A stretch of DNA of 48,329 nt from a bacterium UBP17_UBA6191 (lineage in GTDB: Bacteria; Muiribacteriota; UBA6191). The notes beneath the pieces were generated by a model. That model saw only the letters and a program-made list of their open reading frames with translations, was not told the DNA's origin and searched no databases. A program made the position numbers and the translations under genes. The DNA lies in assembly GCA_002422125.1 (NCBI GenBank), contig DITF01000082.1, positions 1 to 48,329 of the forward strand, given 5' to 3'. Shown in pieces: positions 1 through 8,449 of the stretch (positions within the stretch are counted from its first letter, which is position 1; each line of letters begins with the position of its first letter).

Positions 1-117
1 ACAACATCTTTGCCGGATCACGAAAGTAATTGGCTTTCAGCCATTCCCTTTGATTCTGTACCTGGATCGAAAACATTAAAGCGCTTTCTGAAACAAAGTA
101 AATACCACAAGACTTAA
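1..117 (+). CDS. Possible C-terminal end of an unidentified gene entering from the left
   Basis: Frame 1 is open from the first base to a TAA at 115-117 and gives 38 residues ending in a basic stretch (LKRFLKQSKYHKT). If real, it would overlap the end of the convergent transporter gene by about 40 bases. Short convergent overlaps of this kind occur twice elsewhere in the window (25863-25887 and 47111-47119). No family is recognisable from so short a piece, and an open frame of this length can arise by chance. Confidence 0.25.
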   Translation, partial: TTSLPDHESNWLSAIPFDSVPGSKTLKRFLKQSKYHKT

Positions 118-1464
118 AATCAGACCAATTAGTCCAACCATTAAACCAGCTTTAAGCATATCTGATTGCGAAACACGGTTACTGGCATAGGCTAACGCAT
201 TTGGGGGGGTTGAAACGGGAAGAGCCATTGCCAATGAACAGCTAAAACAACTCACAAGGATCAAAACAGTGGCTCCACTTTCTCCCCACTGCATTCCCAT
301 TGCCGCAACCAAGGGCAATACCAGATTGGCGGTAGCCGTAGAGGACATAAAATTTGATAGGACAAAACACAAAATGGCAAAAATGACCGACATCATCACC
401 ATACTTAAGGAACCCAGAGGCAGATTTTGAACAATTAGACTTGAAAGCCCTGTTTTCTCCATAGAGTCCCCTAAGGCGACCCCTCCAGCAACCAGCCACA
501 AAACATCCCAGCTCATATCCCTAAGTTCAGGTTTACCCACAATTTTTGTCGCCGAAAATATACATACTGGCAATAAGGCCACTGTATAGGAGTTTAACCC
601 ATGCCAGGCCCCTGTAAGCCAAAGCACCACTGTTAATGCACACACAACATATACTACATAAGCATCAACAGATTTCAAAAACCGGCCCGTCATATCGATC
701 TGAATTGATTTAGTCGCCGAGGGAAACATGACTATCAAAATGACCCATAACAAAAATAGAATGAATACCATGTAGGGCACTGCAAACTGCATCCAGCCCA
801 TAAATGAAACTGGATGAATTTCCATCAGATATTTTAAGGCAATGGCATTAGGTGGAGTACCTATAGGGGTGCCTAACCCACCAATATTGGCCGCAAATGG
901 GACCGCAAGAATCAGGGCTTTCTGTAATGGATCTCCTTGAGACAAGCCAGAAATTACGGGCATTACGATGGCCAGCATCATTGCTGTTGTAGCCGTATTT
1001 GACATAAACATCGAAAACACGGCTGTAATTAAAATCAATCCCAGCAAAACCATTTTAGGATTTTGTCCAAAGGGTTTTAATAAAACCCTAGCCAAATTTT
1101 TGTCGAGTTTAACCTTGGTGGCGGCTGAGGCCAGAAAAAAGCCACCTAAAAACAAGATTAGAATCGGGGAAGCAAACACTCCCAGAATTTCTTCCCAGCT
1201 TAAGGGATTTTGTCCAGGACCAAGAGCAGGAATCAAACTTAATGGTCGATTGGATAACATCATTAGTTGTAAAAAAATTATCCACAGGGAGGCCGCGTAA
1301 ACTGGAAACGGTTCTAAAACCCAAGCCGAAACCGCAAAAACAAAAATCGACATTACCCGCAGGTGAATCTCAGAAAAACCCTCTGGTAAGGCTGAGACTG
1401 GAATCATGAGCACTAAAAGTGGTGCAAAAATTACAAAAAGTAGTCTCCAGTTTTTCATAAACAA
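76..1464 (-). CDS. DASS/SLC13-family anion (dicarboxylate or sulfate) transporter
   Basis: This is a 462-residue inner-membrane protein with about eleven to twelve hydrophobic segments. It is the usual length for the divalent anion:sodium symporter family. The family signature is present twice: 'SNTATTAMM' with 'GTPIGTPPNAI' in the first half, and 'SSTATANLVLPL' with 'STPPNALAY' in the second. These are the inverted-repeat SNT and TPPN motifs that bind sodium and the carboxylate or sulfate substrate. The substrate cannot be assigned from sequence alone. The start lies 3 bases after the upstream ATPase gene, so it is probably the last gene of a three-gene operon. A C7 run encodes part of the second TPPN motif without breaking the frame. 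Confidence 0.88.
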   Translation of the reverse strand: MFMKNWRLLFVIFAPLLVLMIPVSALPEGFSEIHLRVMSIFVFAVSAWVLEPFPVYAASLWIIFLQLMMLSNRPLSLIPALGPGQNPLSWEEILGVFASPILILFLGGFFLASAATKVKLDKNLARVLLKPFGQNPKMVLLGLILITAVFSMFMSNTATTAMMLAIVMPVISGLSQGDPLQKALILAVPFAANIGGLGTPIGTPPNAIALKYLMEIHPVSFMGWMQFAVPYMVFILFLLWVILIVMFPSATKSIQIDMTGRFLKSVDAYVVYVVCALTVVLWLTGAWHGLNSYTVALLPVCIFSATKIVGKPELRDMSWDVLWLVAGGVALGDSMEKTGLSSLIVQNLPLGSLSMVMMSVIFAILCFVLSNFMSSTATANLVLPLVAAMGMQWGESGATVLILVSCFSCSLAMALPVSTPPNALAYASNRVSQSDMLKAGLMVGLIGLILSLVVFTLFQKAL

Positions 1465-1467
1465 AAT

Positions 1468-2616
1468 TTAGTCTTTGGAAACATGCTGATCGATTTGCAA
1501 AGAATATTCATATTTTTTGAGGGCCAGAGCCACAATTTTTTTGGAAATCGGATCCTCTGCGGCCTGAGCTGCCTCAATATGTTCTGAAAAAATTGCATTG
1601 CAGAACCTCAAGAGATTTCTGGGAGATTTATTGGCCTTCATGACAATAAACTCATCCACCTTATCCTTGATCTCCTCTTCGCAAATCGTTCCAAGTTTTC
1701 CAAACATTCGGCCTTCTTTGTTAAAGGCCATGATGCGTTTTTTTAGAACTTCTGCCAATTTTTCATCCGTCCAGCTAATGGTCTGATTCTGAACCTTATC
1801 GTTTCTAAAACCACTGGCTTTCAGATTGTTAACACATTCCGCCGGCACAAAAAATTTGAATGCGTAAAAATCCCTTTGAATGACCTCAAGGGAAGAGATT
1901 AATGGTCCTAGAAGGATTCCTGCCTTATCTGGCTCCTTCATGGTGCGATTGGTTTCATCAAGCCTATCAATAAAAACATAGGCCGAAACGAATCCAAGAC
2001 CTTTTAACACACCCGCTAGACAGTCCATGGTGTGCACAGACCGTTCAATTACTTCTGAATCGGGGGTTTCTGGGGTCAGATACAAGCCCCTGCCCTGCTT
2101 CTTAGGATATGTGCGCAAGAGTTTTTCCATAAAACTCTGAAGCTTGGGGTACAATTCCTGTTTTTCCGCATCTTTGAGATGAATTTCAAAAAGATGAAAA
2201 AGAAACTCCTTGGCCGCAACTTTTAAGCGTTTTCTTGAGGTTGGTGAGGTGCTTAAGAGCTTGGAAAACTCCAAGGCCATTAGTCTAAATATTTCCATCA
2301 TGTGATCTCTTAAAACCACATCCTTTAGTTCCTTCTGCTTGGTAAAGGGGAAATTGGAATAATCCACACAAAAAATTCGACCAGAATATTGGTCTTCAAT
2401 CCTTTGGGTCAGCATTTTCCTTAAGGTGGTTTTTCCAAATCCACGCATACCTAGAACTAAAAATGCCTGTGGATCCTCTGCCATTCCAAACACAGATTCA
2501 AAATAAGGCGGCAAAACCACAAACTGACCGAGGTCTTTTTCCTTGTCCGCATCAAAGGTGTTAAATGGATGAGAAGTCAAACCCTTAGCTTTTAAAAACG
2601 CTTTCATTTCAATCAT
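1468..2616 (-). CDS. P-loop ATPase of unknown function (AAA/KAP/ORC-like)
   Basis: A soluble protein of 382 residues from the preferred start. In the longer frame beginning at 2631, a Walker A motif GMRGFGKTT lies at residues 61-69. A Walker B-like YVFIDRLDE follows at residues 218-226, and a late 'SPRNLLRFCNAIF' resembles the sensor-2/lid helix of AAA or STAND ATPases. I chose the ATG at 2614-2616 because it overlaps the stop of the upstream gene as ATGA and has GGGAGA about 8 bases upstream. The alternative ATG at 2629-2631 adds five residues. The gene is sandwiched between a septum-protein-like gene and an anion transporter. Its role is unknown, and the neighbours only hint at a link with the envelope or cell division. 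Confidence 0.7.
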   Translation of the reverse strand: MIEMKAFLKAKGLTSHPFNTFDADKEKDLGQFVVLPPYFESVFGMAEDPQAFLVLGMRGFGKTTLRKMLTQRIEDQYSGRIFCVDYSNFPFTKQKELKDVVLRDHMMEIFRLMALEFSKLLSTSPTSRKRLKVAAKEFLFHLFEIHLKDAEKQELYPKLQSFMEKLLRTYPKKQGRGLYLTPETPDSEVIERSVHTMDCLAGVLKGLGFVSAYVFIDRLDETNRTMKEPDKAGILLGPLISSLEVIQRDFYAFKFFVPAECVNNLKASGFRNDKVQNQTISWTDEKLAEVLKKRIMAFNKEGRMFGKLGTICEEEIKDKVDEFIVMKANKSPRNLLRFCNAIFSEHIEAAQAAEDPISKKIVALALKKYEYSLQIDQHVSKD

Positions 2617-2969
2617 TGACCCGTCTCCCATTCCACAATAAACTCGTCCGGTCGAATCAGTTTTAGTCTGCGTCTGGCAATTTTTTCCTGACCAGAATCA
2701 GTTTTTAGACTTTCTATATTATTCTGTATTTCCCGATTCTCTTCAGCTAAAATTTTAACTTCCGATTCCAGTCGCACAATTTCAGACCGTTCTTCCTGAA
2801 TTTGACGATATTTCTCAACATAAACCTCTGAGATCATCATAAAAAACACAAACAAAACTAAAAAAACCAAAAAAAAAGCTATCCAACTATGATTGGCCTC
2901 AGTCTTGATTTCAGGAAGCTCCCGTAGGGGGCGCAAATTTAAGGGTATAAACTCTTTTTCTTCTGTCAT
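2613..2969 (-). CDS. FtsB/DivIC/FtsL-like septum formation protein
   Basis: This 118-residue bitopic membrane protein has the family architecture. A short cytoplasmic N-terminus is followed by one transmembrane helix (about residues 28-47) and a periplasmic coiled coil (about residues 50-90, rich in E, I, L, R and S). The short tail 'ARRRLKLIRPDEFIVEW' matches the conserved end seen in FtsB/DivIC proteins (an A-R-x-x-L-x-x-I/V-x-P-x-E pattern). Known members form the FtsQLB complex that activates septal peptidoglycan synthesis. The coding region overlaps the start of the ATPase gene, so the two are translationally coupled. The gyrA terminator lies just upstream, so this gene needs its own promoter. 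FtsL is an alternative identity because the family is poorly conserved. Confidence 0.7.
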   Translation of the reverse strand: MTEEKEFIPLNLRPLRELPEIKTEANHSWIAFFLVFLVLFVFFMMISEVYVEKYRQIQEERSEIVRLESEVKILAEENREIQNNIESLKTDSGQEKIARRRLKLIRPDEFIVEWETGQ

Positions 2970-2985
2970 TACCCAACATGATACG

Positions 2986-3024
2986 AAAAAAAAGCTTCCA
3001 TCGCACGAATGATGCGATGGAAGC
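2986..3024 (-). terminator. Rho-independent terminator after gyrA
   Basis: A perfect 12-bp stem (GCTTCCATCGCA at 2994-3005 pairing with 3013-3024) has a 7-base loop. On the minus strand it is followed directly by eight T (the A-run 2986-2993). It begins 10 bases past the gyrA stop and closes the dnaA-remB-gyrB-gyrA run. Confidence 0.92.
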
Positions 3025-3033
3025 CTGCCACAA

Positions 3034-5673
3034 TTATTCTACTTCGGCTTCTTCAGAAGCACCATCGGGGAGATCCCCGCTGATTCGTGAAACACCTACC
3101 AAAACATCTCCCGAGGATAAGTTAATTACCTTAACCCCTTGAGTAGCTCTTCCGTAACATGGAATTTCACTAACCTGCATGCGAATTACCTTACCAGAAC
3201 TGGAAATCAAAATGATGTTGTCCTCATCCTTAATCTCCATAAATCCAACCACATTGCCAATCTTGTGATTGACCTTAATGTTTAAAACCCCTTTTCCGGC
3301 TCGGTTGGTAATACGATAATGACTCAGCCTGGTTCTTTTTCCATACCCTTTTTCCGTAACCACTAAAAGAGTAGGCTGTGATGAGTCGGCAATTTCTTCA
3401 GACTCCCCATCAGACTCGCTCTCAATCTCAGGCTCAGAAATAGACTCGGATACTGGCTCTGACTCAACATCTAAAACTTCTACCCCATCTTCAATTCCGG
3501 CTTCCAATAGAGGCACAGAATCACCAAGAGACAGAATCTCCATACCAATTACAAAATCTTCCTCGACCAGCTCAATGCCTTTGACTCCCTGGGAAACACG
3601 GCCCACACTGCGAACCTTGGCTTCAGGAAAACGAATGGCCTTGCCAAGATAAGTTCCCATTACCAACTGCCGTGTATTGTCAGAAATTTTCACTCCCACA
3701 ACCTCATCATTTTCGGTTGCAAAACGAATGGCTAAAATTCCATTTTCACGAACCGCAGAGGCATATTCTGAAAGTGGTGATTTTTTTACCAATCCTTTTT
3801 TAGTCACCATTGTGATGTAAAGACTGTCCCCATTGTCATATTGCCCATCCACACTGGACTGAACCGGAATCATGGTTGTGACTTTTTCGCCTTCAATCAG
3901 GTTTAAAAAGTTCACCATTGCTTTACCCTTAGAGGTTCTTGAGCCTTCGGGTAAAGTATGGGCATATCTGGCAAAACAGCGACCCTGATTGGTAAAAAAG
4001 AGGATATAGTCAAAGGTATGGGCAACAAATATGTCGTTTACGAAGTCATCACTACGCATAGACATTCCACTCATGCCCTTACCGCCCCGATTCTGTTGTG
4101 AATAGGTGGCTAGTGGCAAAGACTTCAGATACCCAGTGTTCGTCACAGTTATCAACTTAGGTTCATTAGCTAAAAGATCTCTAAGGTTAATCTCTCCGGC
4201 ATCAAGAATAATTTCTGAACGCCTTTCATCCCCGTACTTCTCACGAATCTCCATAAGCTCGGTTTTGATGATGTCAAAAACCATGGTTCGATTGGCTAAA
4301 ATTTCCTTGTAATGAGCAATTAACTTCTCTAGTTCTTCTAGTTCTTCAACAATTTTTTGGGTTTCCAAACTTGTTAAAGTCGATAAACGCATAGCCAGAA
4401 TTGCTTTGGCTTGAATTTCGGAAAATTCAAATCTTTCCATCAATCGTTCTCTGGCCAGATCCGTATTGGAGCTGGATTTAATAATCTGAATCACTTCATC
4501 AATATTATCCAGAGCAATTTTTAGGCCTCGTAAGATATGGGCTCGTTCTTCGGCCTTTCTTAATTCATATCTAGTTCTTCTGGTCACCACATCAAAACGG
4601 TGAGAAATATAAATACCTAAAAGCCTGGGAAGATTAAGGATTTCCGGGCGGTTCTGCACCAGAGCCACCACATTCACCCCAAATGAACTCTGAAGAGCGG
4701 TGTGTTTCAAAAGATGGTTTAAAACTATCTCCGGGTTTTCTCCCCTTTTTAACTCCACTACAATGCGCATGCCCTTTTTGTCTGATTCATCCCGCAGATC
4801 ACTAATGCCTTCGATTTTTTTATCGCGCACCAGATCAGCGATGTTTTCAATCAAGGAGGATTTGTTCACCTGAAAAGGAATTTCCGTGACAATAATGGCC
4901 TCTTTGTCCTTACTGACTTCTTCGGTGTGGGTCCTGGCTCGCATCACAACCCGACCACGGCCCGTTTTAAAGGCATCTACAATGCCGCGGCTGCCAACAA
5001 TATAACCACCAGTCGGAAAATCAGGTCCCTTGATGACTGTCATCAATTCTTCAACGGTGACATAGGGGTTATCCATGTACATAAAAAGAGCATCAATGAC
5101 TTCTCTTAGGTTGTGAGGTGGTATTTTTGTCGCCATCCCCACAGCAATTCCGTCTGCTCCGTTTACCAAGAGATTGGGAAACTTGGCTGGAAGTACAATT
5201 GGTTCCTTCAAAGACCCGTCAAAATTGTCCTGAAAATCTACTGTTTCTTTATCGATGTCAAACAGAAGCTCTTCGCCCAGAGCTTTCATTCTGGCTTCTG
5301 TATAACGATAGGCCGCGGCCGAATCCCCATCAATGGATCCAAAATTTCCCTGACCATCTACAAGTACATAGCGCATGGACCAAGGTTGAGCCATTCGAAC
5401 CATGGTTTCATAAATGGCGGAATCTCCATGAGGATGGTACTTACCCATGACCTCCCCAACAATCCTGGCCGATTTTTTAAAGGCTGCATTGTGCCGAAGA
5501 TCCAGATCCATCATCCCATAAAAAATCCGGCGATGAACTGGTTTTAAACCGTCTCTGGCATCGGGTAATGCACGGGAAACAATCACGCTCATGGCATAGG
5601 CTAGATAGGAATTTTCCATCTCCACTTTGATGGGAATATCAATAATTGTGCTGCGATTGATTATATCTTCCAT
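3034..5673 (-). CDS. gyrA: DNA gyrase subunit A
   Basis: This is the 879-residue ATP-dependent type II topoisomerase subunit that cuts and rejoins DNA to introduce negative supercoils. The catalytic tyrosine is Tyr124 in 'AYRYTEARM'. The quinolone-determining segment 'KYHPHGDSAIYET' has Ser85 and Glu89 at the places of E. coli Ser83 and Asp87. Glu at the second place is natural in many species. A GyrA box (QNRGGKG, about residues 527-533) precedes the C-terminal beta-pinwheel, which marks it as gyrase rather than topoisomerase IV. An acidic Ser/Glu-rich insert (about residues 730-765) interrupts the pinwheel, and the C-terminus is also acidic. The gene follows gyrB by 17 bases and ends at a strong terminator. 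Confidence 0.98.
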   Translation of the reverse strand: MEDIINRSTIIDIPIKVEMENSYLAYAMSVIVSRALPDARDGLKPVHRRIFYGMMDLDLRHNAAFKKSARIVGEVMGKYHPHGDSAIYETMVRMAQPWSMRYVLVDGQGNFGSIDGDSAAAYRYTEARMKALGEELLFDIDKETVDFQDNFDGSLKEPIVLPAKFPNLLVNGADGIAVGMATKIPPHNLREVIDALFMYMDNPYVTVEELMTVIKGPDFPTGGYIVGSRGIVDAFKTGRGRVVMRARTHTEEVSKDKEAIIVTEIPFQVNKSSLIENIADLVRDKKIEGISDLRDESDKKGMRIVVELKRGENPEIVLNHLLKHTALQSSFGVNVVALVQNRPEILNLPRLLGIYISHRFDVVTRRTRYELRKAEERAHILRGLKIALDNIDEVIQIIKSSSNTDLARERLMERFEFSEIQAKAILAMRLSTLTSLETQKIVEELEELEKLIAHYKEILANRTMVFDIIKTELMEIREKYGDERRSEIILDAGEINLRDLLANEPKLITVTNTGYLKSLPLATYSQQNRGGKGMSGMSMRSDDFVNDIFVAHTFDYILFFTNQGRCFARYAHTLPEGSRTSKGKAMVNFLNLIEGEKVTTMIPVQSSVDGQYDNGDSLYITMVTKKGLVKKSPLSEYASAVRENGILAIRFATENDEVVGVKISDNTRQLVMGTYLGKAIRFPEAKVRSVGRVSQGVKGIELVEEDFVIGMEILSLGDSVPLLEAGIEDGVEVLDVESEPVSESISEPEIESESDGESEEIADSSQPTLLVVTEKGYGKRTRLSHYRITNRAGKGVLNIKVNHKIGNVVGFMEIKDEDNIILISSSGKVIRMQVSEIPCYGRATQGVKVINLSSGDVLVGVSRISGDLPDGASEEAEVE

Positions 5674-5690
5674 AAAATTATCCTTATTCC

Positions 5691-8240
5691 TTACGCGTCC
5701 AGATTGACAACATTAATGGCATTTTTTTCAATAAATGCCCTTCTGGGCGGCACTGAATCACCCATCAACACAGCAAAGGTTTCATCAGCAGCAATTTCTT
5801 CACCAACCTGAATTTTAAGCATGGTGCGATTTAATGGATCCAGGGTAGTTTCCCAGAGTTGCTCTGGATTCATTTCTCCTAGTCCCTTATACCGTTGCAA
5901 AGAAAGGCCTTTTTTGGAAATCTTTTCCAGATATTCCCAAAAAACCCCTAAATTGCTGGTATTAAGTTTTTCCTCATCCTTCTCAAACACCTGAATGGCG
6001 TCGCAGTATTCCAAATTCAAACTCTGATTGAGAATTTTATGAATTCGGCGAAATGAGTCTCTTTGCAAGACCTCGGGAGTAATTAAACAATCAACCTGCC
6101 TATGATCAATCACTCCGTGAATACGGACAAAATAAACCTCCGGTTCAGAAACCGAAACTACCTGATCCGACTCTATAATCTGATCGCTTGGCTCTTCGCT
6201 CTCAACTTCTTCTTCATTATCCCGAATTCTGATTTCATGAGCAAATTGATTGGAAAATTCAGTCAATCCAATGGCTTCGGACTTAGGCAGCACATGCACA
6301 TCAAGCTCACATTCAGGGAAGGCTCGAAGAATTCCCGATTCCAGAAGCTTAGCATATTGGGTCATAAACTCCTGGTTTGAAAAATCCACCCCTGATAAAT
6401 GATGGACCAACATAGTAGAGATTAAATCAGGCAAGGACTGTCTTTCCAATTTAGAAAGATGCCCAATCAATTCATGCATTGTGACAAACAATTCAGCCAT
6501 GGATAGGTTTAGATTTCTACCGCCAATTTTAACTGAATACTGATCCGATAAGGCCTGAGCCAAAAATGTAACCATCTCGGTATCGTCTTTGAGATAGCGT
6601 TCCGACTTACCTTTTTTCACCTTATAAAGAGGGGGTTGAGCAATAAAAATATGTCCACGGCTAACCAGTTCGGGCATATATCTATAAAAAAAGGTCAGAA
6701 GCAAGGTTCGGATATGGGAACCGTCCACATCAGCATCCGTCATGATTACGATTTTGTGGTATCTCAGTTTTTCAATATTAAAGTCATCCTGACCAATACC
6801 AGTGCCTAAGGCCGTAATAATAATTCGAATCTCTTCATGAGACAGAATTTTATCTAACCGGGCTTTTTCTACATTCAGAATTTTACCCTTTAGCGGTAGG
6901 ATAGCCTGAAAATGCCTGTCTCTTCCCTGTTTAGCAGAGCCACCGGCAGAATCACCTTCCACCAAAAATATCTCACAATTTTCCGGGTTTCTATCCGAAC
7001 AGTCCGCCAGTTTTCCAGGCAAACTCATACCTTCCAATACACCTTTTCTGCGCGTCAACTCACGGGCTTTTTTGGCGGCCTCACGAGCCCTCATGGCCCC
7101 AATACATTTATCTACAATTTTGGCGATGACATCAGGATTTTCTTCAAAGTATACCGCTAACTCTTCGTTCATCATGGATTCCACAACACCACGAATACTG
7201 ACGGTACCCAGTTTGGTTTTAGTCTGACCTTCAAACTGAGGCTCTGGCATTTTTACCGAAAGTACACAGACTAGCCCTTCACGACAATCCTCACCACTCA
7301 AAATAATTTCTTTTTCCTTAACCCCTCTTAACACCTTGGGATTCTTTTGAATATAGGAATTGATGGATCGAGTTAATGCACCTTTAAAACCGGAAAGGTG
7401 GGTTCCACCTTCTCTGGTATTGATGTTATTTACAAATGTCAGAATATTTTCCACATAAGAATCGTTGTATTCCATGGCAATCTCAATGGATACCTTGTCC
7501 ACATCGGCTGCAATATAGATGGGTTTTTTATGCAATGCAGTGCGGTTTTTGCCTAAATGCCTGACATATTCTGCAATTCCCCCCTCATAAAAATAGGAGA
7601 CTTTTTTACCGGTAAGCTCTTCAAAACAATTGATTCTGAGGCCCTTATTCAAAAAGGCTAATTCACGCATCCTGGAGGTAATGATTTCAAAATCATACTC
7701 ACATTCGGAAAAAATTTGCGAATCTGGCTTAAAATGGGTTTCGTTGCCTCTTCTGCCTTCTGCATCCCCAACTTCTTTAAGTTTGGTTTTGGTATGCCCT
7801 CTCTCAAAATCAATAAAATAAATTTTTTGATTTCTAAAAACCTTTACACTCATGTAAGAGGACAGGGCATTCACGACAGAAATTCCCACTCCATGCAGAC
7901 CACCAGAGACTTTATATGAGTCCTGATCAAATTTTCCTCCTGCATGTAATACCGTATGAATGACTTCTACAGCGGGGATCTTCTCCACTGGATGAATATC
8001 TACGGGACATCCTCGACCATTATCCAGCACTGTGATTGAGTGATCCTGATGTAAAGTCAGATCGATCTCGTTACAATGACCGCCCATGGCCTCATCCACA
8101 GAATTATCAACCACTTCCCATATCATGTGATGAAGTCCGGTACTACCAGTGGAACCAATGTACATGCCAGGTCTTTTGCGAACTGCTTCAAGACCTTCCA
8201 GTACCGTAATACTGGATGCATCATAGTTTTTTTCCGTCAT
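5691..8240 (-). CDS. gyrB: DNA gyrase subunit B
   Basis: This is the 849-residue ATPase subunit of gyrase. The GHKL ATP-binding residues are present: Glu42 and Asn46 in 'WEVVDNSVDEA', 'DNGRG' at about residues 73-77, and the 'GGLHGVG' lid. The TOPRIM residues are 'EGDSAGG' (about 425-431) and 'DADVDGSHIRTLLL' (about 500). The C-terminal signature 'QRYKGLGEMNPEQLWETT' is intact. The protein is longer than the 804-residue E. coli enzyme. It carries the Gram-negative-type insertion between TOPRIM and the C-terminus, and within that an acidic stretch at about residues 670-700. The ATG overlaps the remB stop by 4 bases. Confidence 0.98.
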   Translation of the reverse strand: MTEKNYDASSITVLEGLEAVRKRPGMYIGSTGSTGLHHMIWEVVDNSVDEAMGGHCNEIDLTLHQDHSITVLDNGRGCPVDIHPVEKIPAVEVIHTVLHAGGKFDQDSYKVSGGLHGVGISVVNALSSYMSVKVFRNQKIYFIDFERGHTKTKLKEVGDAEGRRGNETHFKPDSQIFSECEYDFEIITSRMRELAFLNKGLRINCFEELTGKKVSYFYEGGIAEYVRHLGKNRTALHKKPIYIAADVDKVSIEIAMEYNDSYVENILTFVNNINTREGGTHLSGFKGALTRSINSYIQKNPKVLRGVKEKEIILSGEDCREGLVCVLSVKMPEPQFEGQTKTKLGTVSIRGVVESMMNEELAVYFEENPDVIAKIVDKCIGAMRAREAAKKARELTRRKGVLEGMSLPGKLADCSDRNPENCEIFLVEGDSAGGSAKQGRDRHFQAILPLKGKILNVEKARLDKILSHEEIRIIITALGTGIGQDDFNIEKLRYHKIVIMTDADVDGSHIRTLLLTFFYRYMPELVSRGHIFIAQPPLYKVKKGKSERYLKDDTEMVTFLAQALSDQYSVKIGGRNLNLSMAELFVTMHELIGHLSKLERQSLPDLISTMLVHHLSGVDFSNQEFMTQYAKLLESGILRAFPECELDVHVLPKSEAIGLTEFSNQFAHEIRIRDNEEEVESEEPSDQIIESDQVVSVSEPEVYFVRIHGVIDHRQVDCLITPEVLQRDSFRRIHKILNQSLNLEYCDAIQVFEKDEEKLNTSNLGVFWEYLEKISKKGLSLQRYKGLGEMNPEQLWETTLDPLNRTMLKIQVGEEIAADETFAVLMGDSVPPRRAFIEKNAINVVNLDA

Positions 8241-8446
8241 TTATATCCTCCAAAATCGAGTACATTATCGCGTTTTCTTAATGAGCGGGAATCAATAGGG
8301 GAATAGTGTACTGAATCTTCCAAAATTACAACTGATTTACAGTTGGGTGGAATCTCGCCAACACTAATATTTACTGATTCTCTGTTTAATATCAATATCA
8401 CTTTACCTGAGTCAGCAAAGTAGTCTTCGCCTAAATGAATGAGCAT
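8237..8446 (-). CDS. remB: RemB/YaaB-like DUF370 protein
   Basis: This 69-residue protein begins 'MLIHLGEDYF' and ends with 'VHYSPIDSRSLRKRDN'. That corresponds to the N-terminal 'hLGxdxxV' and the 'VYLSPISSxTLKKR' core of the RemB/YaaB (DUF370) family. RemA-type relatives are DNA-binding regulators of matrix genes in Bacillus; RemB itself is poorly understood. The position is telling: Bacillus yaaB lies directly upstream of gyrB, as here. Its stop overlaps the gyrB start as ATGA, and it starts 3 bases after dnaA ends, so it is probably co-translated with both. The middle is less conserved than I would expect, so the assignment rests on the two ends and the synteny. Confidence 0.75.
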   Translation of the reverse strand: MLIHLGEDYFADSGKVILILNRESVNISVGEIPPNCKSVVILEDSVHYSPIDSRSLRKRDNVLDFGGYK

Positions 8447-8449
8447 AAT

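Noticed and set aside
203..209. A second G7 run, in the transporter gene, as a phase-variable tract.
   Set aside because: It encodes the conserved TPPN motif in frame and the protein is full length, so no frame break is present.
5113..5547. A 144-codon open frame on the plus strand within gyrA.
   Set aside because: It lies opposite highly conserved gyrA coding sequence and gives no recognisable protein.
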